Shown: in pieces, positions 1-9,097 of the stretch
Position numbering within the stretch: position 1 is the first letter of the stretch
How the letters are laid out: each line of letters starts with the position of its first letter
NCBI GenBank assembly: GCA_937899295.1
Contig: CALBPO010000353.1
Coordinates: forward strand, 1-10,638
From: an uncultured Opitutia bacterium
GTDB taxonomy: Bacteria; Verrucomicrobiota; Verrucomicrobiia; Opitutales; Coraliomargaritaceae
DNA: 10,638 nt
Direction of reading: 5' to 3'
Position numbers and translations under genes: made by a program
The notes under the pieces: model-generated
Seen by the model: only the letters and a program-made list of their open reading frames with translations
Databases searched by the model: none
What the model was told of the DNA's origin: nothing

Positions 1-125
1 CTCTGTCTCTGTCACTGTCAATATCCCTGTCTCTGTTTTTGTCTTTGTCAGTCAGTCTGTCTGGTATGTGCCACTATGTCTCTCCTTGTATATTATCTGT
101 GTCTCTGTGGTCTCTATGTCGAATG
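1..125. repeat. Degenerate CTCTGT-type low-complexity tract at the left end
   Basis: The first 125 bases are built largely from loose copies of ctctgt, tctctg and gtctgt, with little else. On the minus strand this reads as a degenerate ACAGAG/GACAGA tract and supplies the last 24 or so codons of the small membrane protein gene that ends at 52. Bases 1 to 51 contain no gene that I can support. Nothing else in the window has this composition. It could be a real microsatellite, but an unreliable contig end is at least as likely. Confidence 0.6.
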
Positions 126-516
126 CCGCTTCAGCTGCACCGTTTGAATCCACAATGGGCAATACAAACTCTTCGACCGATACGCTTTCAATTTCAAGCA
201 AGGGGGTTTCCGTGGGTGCGAAAAGACCTTCACCGCTATTGTAGCTGGCGATCGTAAGACTGATCGCCTCTTCGATTGGGATACGTGCTGTTCCCGCTTC
301 CGCGTCGATCAATTCATAATTTGTGAGCTTTTGAACCCCCGCGGCGCGAGACTCGTCGGCCTTGGCTTGGCGGGTGGCATATACCTGCGCATCGACCCGT
401 TCGGGACGATTCGGTAAATAAGCGATAAAGATGATGAGCACGAAAACAAGGAACGCGCCTAAGCAACCTAGAAAGGTGAGCAAAATATTGCTCTTGGATA
501 TTTGAGTTTCAGGCAT
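52..516 (-). CDS. Small single-helix membrane protein downstream of actF (ACIII/oxidase cluster protein)
   Basis: A 154-residue protein with one clear transmembrane helix at about residues 11-34, so probably a short cytoplasmic N-terminus and a periplasmic remainder. The middle reads as a Tyr-containing stretch, then DAEAGTARIPIEEAI at about 71-85. This resembles the short pattern (Y.WVD...G..RIPI..AM.L) seen in small membrane proteins encoded beside ACIII and cytochrome c oxidase genes. Those have no established enzymatic role; a part in assembly or biogenesis is only inferred. The gene starts five bases after the actF stop, so it belongs to the operon, with GAG about nine bases before the ATG. 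The last 24 or so residues (rich in T, E, Q and charged residues) fall in the low-complexity tract at the window edge and may not be the true C-terminus. Confidence 0.7.
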   Translation of the reverse strand: MPETQISKSNILLTFLGCLGAFLVFVLIIFIAYLPNRPERVDAQVYATRQAKADESRAAGVQKLTNYELIDAEAGTARIPIEEAISLTIASYNSGEGLFAPTETPLLEIESVSVEEFVLPIVDSNGAAEAAFDIETTETQIIYKERHSGTYQTD

Positions 517-521
517 CGCGA

Positions 522-1793
522 TTACTCTGTGTAGTTGATAGATGTAAGTATGTTGGGATCACGAACAGGAATCGGTTCGGCCTTTTTCATGCTGCGGCAC
601 ATGGCAAAAATACAGATGCCGCCTATACCGACGAGGGCTGCCAAGTCGTAGATCGAAACAGAAAACTGGCGGATGAGGTATCCTGCTCCGTGGTCAGGTG
701 CCACTAGCTTACCAGGAATAATGTTCCAGTAGAGGTCGAGCAGGTGAAATGCAAGAATCCAGATGGAAACACCGACAGTACGCCAGATCACGACCTTAGT
801 CTTATACCAAAGAAGCAGTAGGAACGGCGTCAGAAAGTGACCGAAGATCAAGCCCATACTCACCCACCACCAACTGTTAAGGCCGCCGTCAAAATTCTTT
901 TCACGTATGTTATACCAGAAGGTTTCCTCGGGTATATTGGCACTGTAGATGAGGAAATACTGCGAAAAGCTGATATAAGCCCAAAATACGGTGAAGGCCA
1001 GCATCATACATGCGATGTCATAACGGTGCGCTTGTTTGAGGATACCTTTGAGGTAGCCTTTACAGGCAAGGATCACAGTCAAAATAATGATTGAGGCTAA
1101 AGCGGCACGCATACAAGCGGCGAAGAACCAAACCCCATACATGGTCGAGAACCAGTGGTATTCCAATGACTTGAACCAGTCGATCGAACCGAGTGTCATC
1201 GCAATGGCAGTTAAGAAAAGACCAAGCGATGACAAGCGACGAGCCTTGTGCATGTTGTTGATGTTCCCGGTGGTATCCGTGTCGAAAGACCATTTGCGCA
1301 GTAATGTAGCGACGCCAATAAAGACCACGAAGATGCCTATGCCGCGGATCGCAAAGAACGGGATGTTCAAAAATGGCGACTTCCAAGCGTAAAGCGGATC
1401 CTCTGCCACGGTGCCGTGACCTGGCAGTTCATTATGCCCATCCATCCACTTCCAGAGCAGACCCGGGTTTTCGTGGAGAAAGGGGATCGCAAGGAGCGGT
1501 AAAAACAGAACAAGCAGATAAGGAAAGGCTGCCATGAAATGCTCACACTGACGGCGAATAATCGTCGGCCAGCGCGCATGGAAAACATACCAGATCTGCA
1601 CGAGGAAGAGCATGCCAACAGCAATCGAAAGCCAGAAGCCCAGAGCGATCAGCCAGCTCATGATGGGCCGAACTTCACCCGTATCCCAACCTTGCTTGAA
1701 ACCGAAGAGTGCGATAACGATGCCGACGATGCCAACCACGAGTGCGATCAGTCCGACTTGGCTACCTTTGGAATTTCTTGTATCCGAACTCAT
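522..1793 (-). CDS. actF: ActF, NrfD-like integral membrane subunit of Alternative Complex III
   Basis: A 423-residue polytopic membrane protein with about ten hydrophobic helices, the usual size and topology of the second NrfD-type subunit of ACIII (often annotated quinol:cytochrome c oxidoreductase quinone-binding subunit 2). Family-typical features are the stretch around residues 201-224 (GSIDWFKSLEYHWFSTMYG, with Asp205 and Trp206) and the IPEETFWYN segment near 278-286. ActF packs beside ActC in the inner membrane. Polar residues in its helices are thought to belong to a proton-conducting path, while the quinol site is usually assigned to ActC. The ATG lies four bases after the actE stop, with AGGA about a dozen bases upstream inside the end of actE. 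Both neighbours are co-oriented. The identification is firm; the mechanism of energy coupling comes from family knowledge and is not visible here. Confidence 0.93.
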   Translation of the reverse strand: MSSDTRNSKGSQVGLIALVVGIVGIVIALFGFKQGWDTGEVRPIMSWLIALGFWLSIAVGMLFLVQIWYVFHARWPTIIRRQCEHFMAAFPYLLVLFLPLLAIPFLHENPGLLWKWMDGHNELPGHGTVAEDPLYAWKSPFLNIPFFAIRGIGIFVVFIGVATLLRKWSFDTDTTGNINNMHKARRLSSLGLFLTAIAMTLGSIDWFKSLEYHWFSTMYGVWFFAACMRAALASIIILTVILACKGYLKGILKQAHRYDIACMMLAFTVFWAYISFSQYFLIYSANIPEETFWYNIREKNFDGGLNSWWWVSMGLIFGHFLTPFLLLLWYKTKVVIWRTVGVSIWILAFHLLDLYWNIIPGKLVAPDHGAGYLIRQFSVSIYDLAALVGIGGICIFAMCRSMKKAEPIPVRDPNILTSINYTE

Positions 1794-1797
1794 AGTA

Positions 1798-2451
1798 TTA
1801 TAGTCCTAGCGCTGTGCGTTGTGCGGCAGTCAAGTCTTCGGCGTTCGCGTTTTGCGAAAGCTGTAGAGCGCGAACATAAAGGACGATTGCCCAACCCTCT
1901 TCCGGTGAAATGCGATCTTTCAAAGGAAGCATCAGGCCCTTCCCGTTCATGATGACATCGTAGATATAGCCATCGGATTCGCCGCGAAGGCGATCGTCGT
2001 GGTAATTTGCTGCAAGCACGCCATAGGGTTTGGTCACTCCATTACCATCACCAGCAGCACCGTGGCAGGCTGTGCAGAAGATCGCATACTTCTCCCTGCC
2101 CTGCTCAATCAGCTCGAAAGTGACTTCCAGTGGGGGTGCTTGCACGAAAGATCCATCCGCATTTTTACCATCATGAAAGACCGTGTCGCCTAGGTGTTCG
2201 TCCTCGAAGTCTTCGGAGAAAACTTCCACTTGATTGAAATAGTTACCACGAGCAACAGTGCCTGCAGGAATTGGCCGATCGTTACGACCGTCGGCGAAAA
2301 ATTCGTTTTCGGCCTGTGGCTTGTAGCGAGCTTGATGGTCCATGTCCGGAAAGACCTCCAAAGGTGGCTTCGTGCTAGTCGAACCACGGAAACCGAGAAT
2401 CGATACCGCTGCGATCACCGCAAAAAGATAGATAGCTAAGAAAATACGCAT
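1798..2451 (-). CDS. actE: ActE, monoheme cytochrome c subunit of Alternative Complex III
   Basis: A 217-residue cytochrome c with an N-terminal hydrophobic segment (about 4-20) and one heme-binding motif, CTACH at residues 126-130. Downstream, GKGLML supplies Met164 as the likely distal heme ligand, and WAIVLYVRALQ near the C-terminus is the usual closing helix of class I cytochromes. In ACIII this periplasmic heme is an exit point for electrons toward a soluble carrier or an oxidase. Unlike many ActE proteins there is no lipobox cysteine: the membrane-exit sequence reads SILGFRGS, with no Cys in the first 125 residues, so anchoring would be by an uncleaved helix or by protein contacts. The start lies six bases from the actD stop codon's first coding-side base. 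A GAGGAGG sequence sits about 20 bases upstream, further than is ideal for a ribosome binding site. Confidence 0.94.
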   Translation of the reverse strand: MRIFLAIYLFAVIAAVSILGFRGSTSTKPPLEVFPDMDHQARYKPQAENEFFADGRNDRPIPAGTVARGNYFNQVEVFSEDFEDEHLGDTVFHDGKNADGSFVQAPPLEVTFELIEQGREKYAIFCTACHGAAGDGNGVTKPYGVLAANYHDDRLRGESDGYIYDVIMNGKGLMLPLKDRISPEEGWAIVLYVRALQLSQNANAEDLTAAQRTALGL

Positions 2452-2457
2452 GATGTC

Positions 2458-2987
2458 TTAGGCTGAAACCTCCTCAATGTCGGTGCCGCCGATTTCCTCA
2501 AGGAATTGGCGTGTAGCGACTGCGTCATATTGACCGTCACGCGCTTCAATCGCGATGACCAGACGGTCTCCGGAAACTTCAAGAAACTGATCGCTGTTGA
2601 AAAGTGGACTATAATGCTGCGGAAGCAGATTAGTGATGAACATCCCTCCCAGAGTGCCAAAGGCAGCGAGCAGAATCGTAAGTTCATACATGATCGGGAA
2701 TGGAAAGACTGGGCTAAAGAAAGGCTGGCCGCGAATGATCAGTGGATAGTCGTAGGCATTCATCCACCAGACCATGAGTAAACCCACAGTGAATCCAGTG
2801 ATGCCACCTAAGAAAGTAAAAACAGGCACCTTGGAGCGTGCTTGACCTTGCGCCTCGGGCATACCGTGGACTGGAAAGGACGAATAAGTGTCCCACTTTT
2901 TGTAACCGGCGTCTCTTACCTTCTCCGCAGCATGGAAGAACGAAGGCGTGTCGGGAAACGAAGCAATGATTCCGTATTTTTCAGTCA

Positions 2988-2988
<1 letters not shown>
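2458..2988 (-). CDS. actD: ActD, two-helix membrane subunit of Alternative Complex III (DUF3341-type)
   Basis: A 176-residue protein matching the ActD family in length and layout. It has a soluble N-terminal domain opening with [22 protein letters not shown], a transmembrane hairpin with helices at about 55-76 and 100-122 joined by a Pro/Phe-rich loop, and an acidic C-terminal tail. The retained HGMPEAQG segment (41-48) is typical of the family. ActD binds no cofactor; in known ACIII complexes it is a structural subunit sitting beside the ActC/ActF core. Its ATG overlaps the actC stop by one base (TAATG), and a strong AAAGGAGA ribosome binding site lies in the end of actC, which indicates translational coupling. 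Confident from the context plus the sequence. Confidence 0.93.
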
Positions 2989-4499
<1,511 letters not shown>

Positions 4500-4522
4500 T
4501 TGAATCGGTTCGTACTGTTAAA

Positions 4523-7500
4523 TTATTGAGCTGCCGGAGCGGCATCGTATTCGGGAGAGGAGTGATCTTCATGGCCGGTGGTGCTACCACTACTACCATA
4601 GCGCTCTTTATACTGAGAATAAGCGTAAGGCTTCTTGTAGGCGTCGGGCATCTTCGGATTAGGATTACGTAGGCGCGCCAAGTAAGTAGTGCGTGGGCGC
4701 ACATTTAAGTAACCCAGCACAGAATAGTTGCGATCACTCGCCTTCATTTTGGACACTTCTGAGTGGGCATCAGAGATATCACCAAAGGTGATCGCGTCCG
4801 TAGGACAAACTTGTTGGCAAGCAGTCTTAATCGTGCCATCAGCAATCTTAATATTGCCAGTGGGACCAGCGAGGCGTTTTTGCTCAATCTTAGCAGCTTC
4901 AATGCGCTGCGAGCAGTAGGTGCACTTTTCCATGACACCACGCATGCGCAAAGTGACATTTGGATTCTTTTGCATCTTCTGCAGTTCAGGCTCATCTACA
5001 GGTCCTAAGGGGCCCTTATAGAACTCGCCAATCTGGCGCTTGTTCCAATCAAAGAAATTAAAACGACGCACCTTGTAGGGGCAATTATTCGCGCAGTAAC
5101 GAGTGCCGACGCAGCGATTGTAGGCCATCACGTTGAGGCCTTGATTATCGTGCACGGTCGCGTTGACAGGGCAAACTTGCTCGCAAGGCGCATTCTCGCA
5201 GTGCTGACACATCATGCCCATGAAGGAGACTTGAACATCCTCTGGGACTTCGGTCTGGTCATATTTCTCGGCAGAGAAATAACGGTCGATCCGCATCCAG
5301 TGCATTTCGCGACCGCGGAGGACTTGGTCTTTACCGACAATAGGAATGTTGTTCTCGCTCTGACAGGCGACCACACAAGCGGTGCAACCCGTGCAACTGT
5401 TCATGTCGATGGCTAGACCCCACTGCTGAACATCAGGGAACTTAGCGCGGGCCTCTTCGCCCTGCCATACTTTAACGTTGGGCGCAGGATCGGCAAAGCT
5501 CGGATGCTCGTAGGCGGAGTTACCGCGATACTGCCCAGTCGACTTCTCTTGAAGTGATTTCTTAGCGTCCTTGCCATAGTTAGCTGGAGCGTGCGACTCG
5601 ACGCCCATCTTGTTGGCGAAGTCAGGATGCTTTTTGTAATAGTCTGCGTTGCCCTCGCGAATGATCGCGCGGCCTTCCATCGACCAGTGCTCTTGAGTAT
5701 TCGCAAGTTCGTAGTGCTCGTTGGTAAGCTGGAGCGATGCACCGGAGGTAATACTTTGGCTCTTCGAATCTCGGACGCTGTAAGCGTTAAAACCAACGCC
5801 CATACCGACACGACCCACGACTTCGCGGCCCATACCAAGCGGCAATACAAGGGTGTAATTCGCCATGCCAGGCACGACATGAATGGGTGCCTTTACAGTG
5901 CGACCATTGATTAGAAGTTCGGCAAGGACAGCTTGTTCTTTGCCGCGTTTAAATTCTGCCTTGTTGTTTTGCAGTGTGCCCTTCGCGCTCTTAAAGAACT
6001 CGCTGTCGCTATTCATGGGTTTCTTGCTCGGGAAGATCTGGACGCCTTGCGACTCCTCTAGTTCTTTAGCAAGACGGGGGCTGATCATGATCGCATTATC
6101 CCAAGTCAGCTTGGTCATCGGATCGGGGCACTCCATCATCCAGCCATTGTTGGCGTAGCGTCCGTCACCAGTGTGCGAACTGGCCGTAAAGCGAACTTCG
6201 AGCTTTGAAGCGCTGAGAGCAGGTGCTGTTAATTCTGAAGCATCGATTACGCTCAAATCAGCGGAAGTAAGTTTGACCGTCTTGGAATTAGAACCTTCGA
6301 GGAGACCATCACTAAGGAATTTGTCAAAGTCACCCCCACCCTGGTCTGTGTAAGTCGCTTGAACGATCGAATAAGCATCCGTCGTTCCCACACCTGCGAT
6401 GCGCGCGAGTAATTCCAACTCATTAAAGGTCGGGAAGAGCGGCTCGATCATCGGTTGCACTGGTACGAGCGTGCCGTCGAAAGTGCGACCATCGCCCCAA
6501 GTTTCGAGGTAGTGCGAAGCGGCGACCATTACGGATGCGGCTTTAGCAGTTTCGTTCTTATCAGTGCCGAAGTAGATACTTTCCCCTGCCTTAGCTTGGG
6601 CAGTCGCCCAGTCGAAATCGACCGGTGCGTTGTAAACTGGGTTACCACCTAGAATCACAAGTGTCTTAACATCGCCTTCGTTGAGGCGCGCAACCGCTTC
6701 AGCTATACCCGATTCTGCGTCGGACACCTCAATATAATTGATCGGCGCTGAAAGGGCTTCGTTAATCGCGATAACGATGGCGTGCACGGACTGCGGTAAA
6801 TGTTCACCTGCAATAATGAGCGCGTGACTCTTGTTCGCGGCGAGGTCAGCAGCGCACTCCTTGACCCACTTAGAATCGATGTCGAGTGAAGCGGCGGCCT
6901 TCTTAACCGAGGCAGGAAGACTTAAGCCGAGGGCGGCACCGAGTTGAGCGATAAATGCACCCATCTGACTACTGCTTAAGCGGAGACGGTGATCGGCCAT
7001 TGAGCCAGTCGAAGTCAATGAGCTTTCGACCGAGTAGAGACGGCTCATTTTACCAGCATCCTTCGAATCTTTGACCTTGCGGGTCTTGACGAAGTCACGG
7101 GCAAGACCGATGGAAGCATCGGCGTTAAGAAGGAAATCAGCGTCGAGCGATAGTACGCGCTTGGCTTTGCTGAAATCAGGAATGGATCGTAGTGACTTAC
7201 CGGATACAAGTTTAGCCGCCTTTTCGGAGGTGCTTTGATCGATGGCAGCATACTCCGCCCATGTGGCTTCTGGAAAACTTTCTTTAATCTGCGCGACAAG
7301 CTTTGTGCGGCTAGGAGAAGTACTAGGTTCCGCCAGAAACACGAGACCATTGCCTCCATCCACAAGGTGTGTTTTGTTGATCGCAGAGAGTCGGTCGCGC
7401 ACGGCAGTTTCACTGATACTGCTCTTGCTTGCACGGTCAGGATCGTAGAGATCGAGTATACTAGCCTGCGTGTATACGGAAGTCGCACCACCGTAAGGGC

Positions 7501-7864
7501 TGTAGCTAGGATTGCCCTCAACCTTAATCGGGCGACCGGATTGGGTTTCCACGATAACTGGCACATTGTCGCGAGCACCTGGCTGCGAGGATGTGTAGTA
7601 AATGGGCACACCAGGAATGACATTTTCCGGCTGCTTAGAATAAGGAAGGATGACTTGCTCGGGGCGACGACAGCCAGTCATACCAAGACCCGCTAGACCA
7701 AACGATGCGGCCATCACCTTCATAAATTGACGGCGGTTAACGCCCTCCATTTCGGAAGCACCCGCAGGGAACTCGCGCTCGACCCACTCCGTGAAGGCTG
7801 GAGTTTCAGCGAGATCGTCGAGACTCTTCCAATAGCGGGGACCAGAAAATTCAGAGTTTTTCAT
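4523..7864 (-). CDS. actB: ActB, Tat-exported molybdopterin-like and iron-sulfur subunit of Alternative Complex III
   Basis: A 1113-residue protein fusing a molybdopterin-oxidoreductase-like domain (about 70-780) to a ferredoxin-type domain (about 815-1060). The N-terminus is the extended Tat type: a conserved leader beginning near [10 protein letters not shown], then NRRQFMK at 43-49, a hydrophobic stretch, and Cys65 in GMTGC, a possible lipidation site. The large domain keeps the fold (for example [11 protein letters not shown] near residue 400), but in this family it carries no molybdenum cofactor. Iron-sulfur ligands are Cys824/827/830/834, Cys886/889/894/898, Cys918/924/928 and Cys981/984/1016/1020. 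The third group is one Cys short (Thr921 where a four-Cys motif has Cys), fitting three [4Fe-4S] and one [3Fe-4S] cluster. It relays electrons from quinol at ActC to the heme subunits. actA ends 17 bases upstream. Confidence 0.96.
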   Translation of the reverse strand: MKNSEFSGPRYWKSLDDLAETPAFTEWVEREFPAGASEMEGVNRRQFMKVMAASFGLAGLGMTGCRRPEQVILPYSKQPENVIPGVPIYYTSSQPGARDNVPVIVETQSGRPIKVEGNPSYSPYGGATSVYTQASILDLYDPDRASKSSISETAVRDRLSAINKTHLVDGGNGLVFLAEPSTSPSRTKLVAQIKESFPEATWAEYAAIDQSTSEKAAKLVSGKSLRSIPDFSKAKRVLSLDADFLLNADASIGLARDFVKTRKVKDSKDAGKMSRLYSVESSLTSTGSMADHRLRLSSSQMGAFIAQLGAALGLSLPASVKKAAASLDIDSKWVKECAADLAANKSHALIIAGEHLPQSVHAIVIAINEALSAPINYIEVSDAESGIAEAVARLNEGDVKTLVILGGNPVYNAPVDFDWATAQAKAGESIYFGTDKNETAKAASVMVAASHYLETWGDGRTFDGTLVPVQPMIEPLFPTFNELELLARIAGVGTTDAYSIVQATYTDQGGGDFDKFLSDGLLEGSNSKTVKLTSADLSVIDASELTAPALSASKLEVRFTASSHTGDGRYANNGWMMECPDPMTKLTWDNAIMISPRLAKELEESQGVQIFPSKKPMNSDSEFFKSAKGTLQNNKAEFKRGKEQAVLAELLINGRTVKAPIHVVPGMANYTLVLPLGMGREVVGRVGMGVGFNAYSVRDSKSQSITSGASLQLTNEHYELANTQEHWSMEGRAIIREGNADYYKKHPDFANKMGVESHAPANYGKDAKKSLQEKSTGQYRGNSAYEHPSFADPAPNVKVWQGEEARAKFPDVQQWGLAIDMNSCTGCTACVVACQSENNIPIVGKDQVLRGREMHWMRIDRYFSAEKYDQTEVPEDVQVSFMGMMCQHCENAPCEQVCPVNATVHDNQGLNVMAYNRCVGTRYCANNCPYKVRRFNFFDWNKRQIGEFYKGPLGPVDEPELQKMQKNPNVTLRMRGVMEKCTYCSQRIEAAKIEQKRLAGPTGNIKIADGTIKTACQQVCPTDAITFGDISDAHSEVSKMKASDRNYSVLGYLNVRPRTTYLARLRNPNPKMPDAYKKPYAYSQYKERYGSSGSTTGHEDHSSPEYDAAPAAQ

Positions 7865-7881
7865 TGCTCAAATAAAATCGA

Positions 7882-8535
7882 TTAGCGGTGACAGCCAGAA
7901 CAGCTTTGCGGCGGATTGACCTTCCAGTCGTGAACAAAGTCCACGGCTTCCTTCTTAAATTCTTCGGTATCAGGGCGCTCCCAATCAAGATTGTAAACCT
8001 CCTCTGGAGGACGGATGTATTCCTCAGGGTTACGGTGACACTCCAAGCAAAAACCCATACTAAATGACTTCGTATGCTGAACCACATCCATCTCTTGCAC
8101 GCTACCGTGACACTCCATACAGCTGATACCACGATTCACGTGAACGGAGTGATTGAAGTAAACATAGTCAGGCGTCTTATGAATGCGGACCCAGGGGATC
8201 GGTTCGCCCGACTCGTAGCTATCACGAATAGGTGCCAAGATGGGATCGTTCTTTCTCACCATACTGTGGCAGGTCATACAGACTTGGGTCGTCGGAACAT
8301 TTGAGTGCTCCGAACGATCTACAAAAGTATGGCAATAACGGCAATCAATCTCCAGCTGACCCGCGTGGAGAGCATGACTGAAAGCGACTGGCTGCGTAGG
8401 CGCGTAACCAACCCGCGTATACTTCGGTGTCGCATAATAAGTGACGCCTAGGACGACCGCAGTTTTGATCAGAATAATTGCAACAATTACTTTGATCGGG
8501 ATCGTGTTGACCCATTTTGGAAATACATTCGCCAT
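7882..8535 (-). CDS. actA: ActA, pentaheme cytochrome c subunit of Alternative Complex III
   Basis: A 217-residue multiheme cytochrome with one N-terminal transmembrane anchor at about residues 12-33 and five CXXCH heme c motifs: CRYCH (65-69), CMTCH (86-90), CMECH (139-143), CLECH (163-167) and CSGCH (212-216). The remaining histidines (for example in FSHALH at 52-57, FNHSVH at 127-132 and H154) are candidates for the second axial ligands. This is the standard ActA arrangement: a periplasmic electron wire docked on ActB. It is the first recognised gene of the operon. The ATG is preceded by a weak AGAAG. The next gene, actB, begins 17 bases after its stop. The heme count equals that reported for well-studied ACIII complexes. 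Confidence 0.96.
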   Translation of the reverse strand: MANVFPKWVNTIPIKVIVAIILIKTAVVLGVTYYATPKYTRVGYAPTQPVAFSHALHAGQLEIDCRYCHTFVDRSEHSNVPTTQVCMTCHSMVRKNDPILAPIRDSYESGEPIPWVRIHKTPDYVYFNHSVHVNRGISCMECHGSVQEMDVVQHTKSFSMGFCLECHRNPEEYIRPPEEVYNLDWERPDTEEFKKEAVDFVHDWKVNPPQSCSGCHR

Positions 8536-8599
8536 TGCTTCTAATTAGTAAAATTCGATTAGCCTATAGATCGTAAAAGATCACGGAATCTAACAAAAA

Positions 8600-8806
8600 C
8601 TAGGCCTTGTGCGCAATCGCACCTTTGGCTTTGCGAACCCGCGCCATTGCGCTCTTAGATGTGCCTTGTGTGGCTGTGGTGCATTGACTAGCTTGATTCC
8701 TTCGGGTGTTAAATCCTGCAGTCGACGAGACCGCAAAAACACCGGCGATTGCCAGTCCTGCGCGTTTAAGAAAACTCTTTCGATTCGTAGTCGGTTTGCT
8801 ATCCAT
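8600..8806 (-). CDS. Small Tat-signal-like protein upstream of actA, function unknown
   Basis: A 68-codon ORF whose product begins with a polar leader, then NRKSFLKRAG (residues 8-17) and a hydrophobic stretch AIAGVFAVSSTAG, close to a Tat signal with Arg-Lys in place of Arg-Arg. The remaining 35 or so residues are short, very basic and rich in Ser, Thr and Ala, ending in VRKAKGAIAHKA. It resembles in layout the very short Tat-target proteins encoded next to exported oxidoreductases (such as the formate dehydrogenase region Tat target family), but I cannot confirm membership. The position, 64 bases before actA on the same strand, suggests it is the first gene of the operon. No clear ribosome binding site precedes the ATG, so translation is not certain. 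Confidence 0.5.
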   Translation of the reverse strand: MDSKPTTNRKSFLKRAGLAIAGVFAVSSTAGFNTRRNQASQCTTATQGTSKSAMARVRKAKGAIAHKA

Positions 8807-8837
8807 GCAACTTAAAACTGAATGTTAAAAGTGCCAC

Positions 8838-8867
8838 TAATTAACATGGCAAATGTTTTTTCAACAA
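8838..8867 (-). promoter_or_regulatory. Possible sigma70-type promoter before the small Tat-like gene and the ACIII operon
   Basis: On the minus strand, TTGTTG (+ strand 8862-8867) is followed 18 bases later by TAATTA (8838-8843). TTGAAA overlapping it gives a spacing of 15 instead. The site lies about 30 bases upstream of the first codon of the small gene, in AT-rich DNA, which is where an operon promoter would be expected. The match is weak and the DNA is AT-rich enough to give such hits by chance. Confidence 0.22.
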
Positions 8868-8990
8868 CCTGTATTTCCATTTAATCAGAAACTAGCTTTA
8901 ATTGCAGCTAATGAGTTTCAGTCTCAATTCATAAATCATCCAATCGTCTCTGAAACCGCTTCAACACTGAGATCAGGAGATGTATAGACA

Positions 8991-9011
8991 AGCTAATAAG
9001 CATAATTAGCT
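8991..9011. repeat. Perfect 7-bp inverted repeat with 7-base loop
   Basis: AGCTAAT and ATTAGCT flank the loop AAGCATA, about 90 bases downstream of the ATPase stop codon on the minus strand. It could be a weak hairpin or a binding site for a dimeric regulator. The left arm also occurs as a direct copy at 8906-8912. The stem is short and AT-rich, so function is unproven. Confidence 0.35.
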
Positions 9012-9097
9012 GAGACTGGGCAAAATATAGAGCTTAAATAATAAGTATGTTGCATAGCTTATATTAGGGTAACTGCTTAAAATTAAGATCGATGTGA

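Larger units (their letters stand above)
8807..9097. other. AT-rich intergenic region with inverted repeats
   Basis: About 290 bases without a supportable gene separate the ATPase stop from the start of the small Tat-like gene. The region is clearly more AT-rich than the flanking genes. It holds AGCTAAT (8991-8997) facing ATTAGCT (9005-9011) across a seven-base loop, another AGCTAAT at 8906-8912, and CAGTCTCA (8919-8926) facing TGAGACTG (9011-9018). No T-run follows the hairpin on either strand, so it does not look like a standard intrinsic terminator. It presumably holds the end of the ATPase transcript and the promoter region of the ACIII operon. Confidence 0.55.

Noticed and set aside
1539..1952. 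137-codon plus-strand open frame across the actF/actE junction
   Set aside because: It is antisense to two confidently identified genes and has no protein-like motifs or ribosome binding site.
5413..5880. 155-codon minus-strand open frame inside actB
   Set aside because: Out-of-frame shadow of actB, which reads through here with full-length family similarity.
7045..7623. 192-codon minus-strand open frame inside actB
   Set aside because: It lies in another frame of the well-supported actB gene; its composition is Arg/Ser-rich as expected of an out-of-frame reading, and it has no recognisable motif.
7235..7696. 153-codon plus-strand open frame antisense to actB
   Set aside because: Antisense shadow; the actB Tat signal and early domain occupy the same bases.
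4523..7864. ActB as an active molybdenum oxidoreductase
   Set aside because: The fusion to a ferredoxin domain, the extended Tat leader and the actA/actC neighbours identify it as the ACIII subunit, which is known to lack molybdopterin cofactor.
8558..8590. Possible terminator between the small Tat-like gene and actA (GATC-TTTTAC-GATC)
   Set aside because: The stem is only four base pairs and has no T-run placed to act as an intrinsic terminator.
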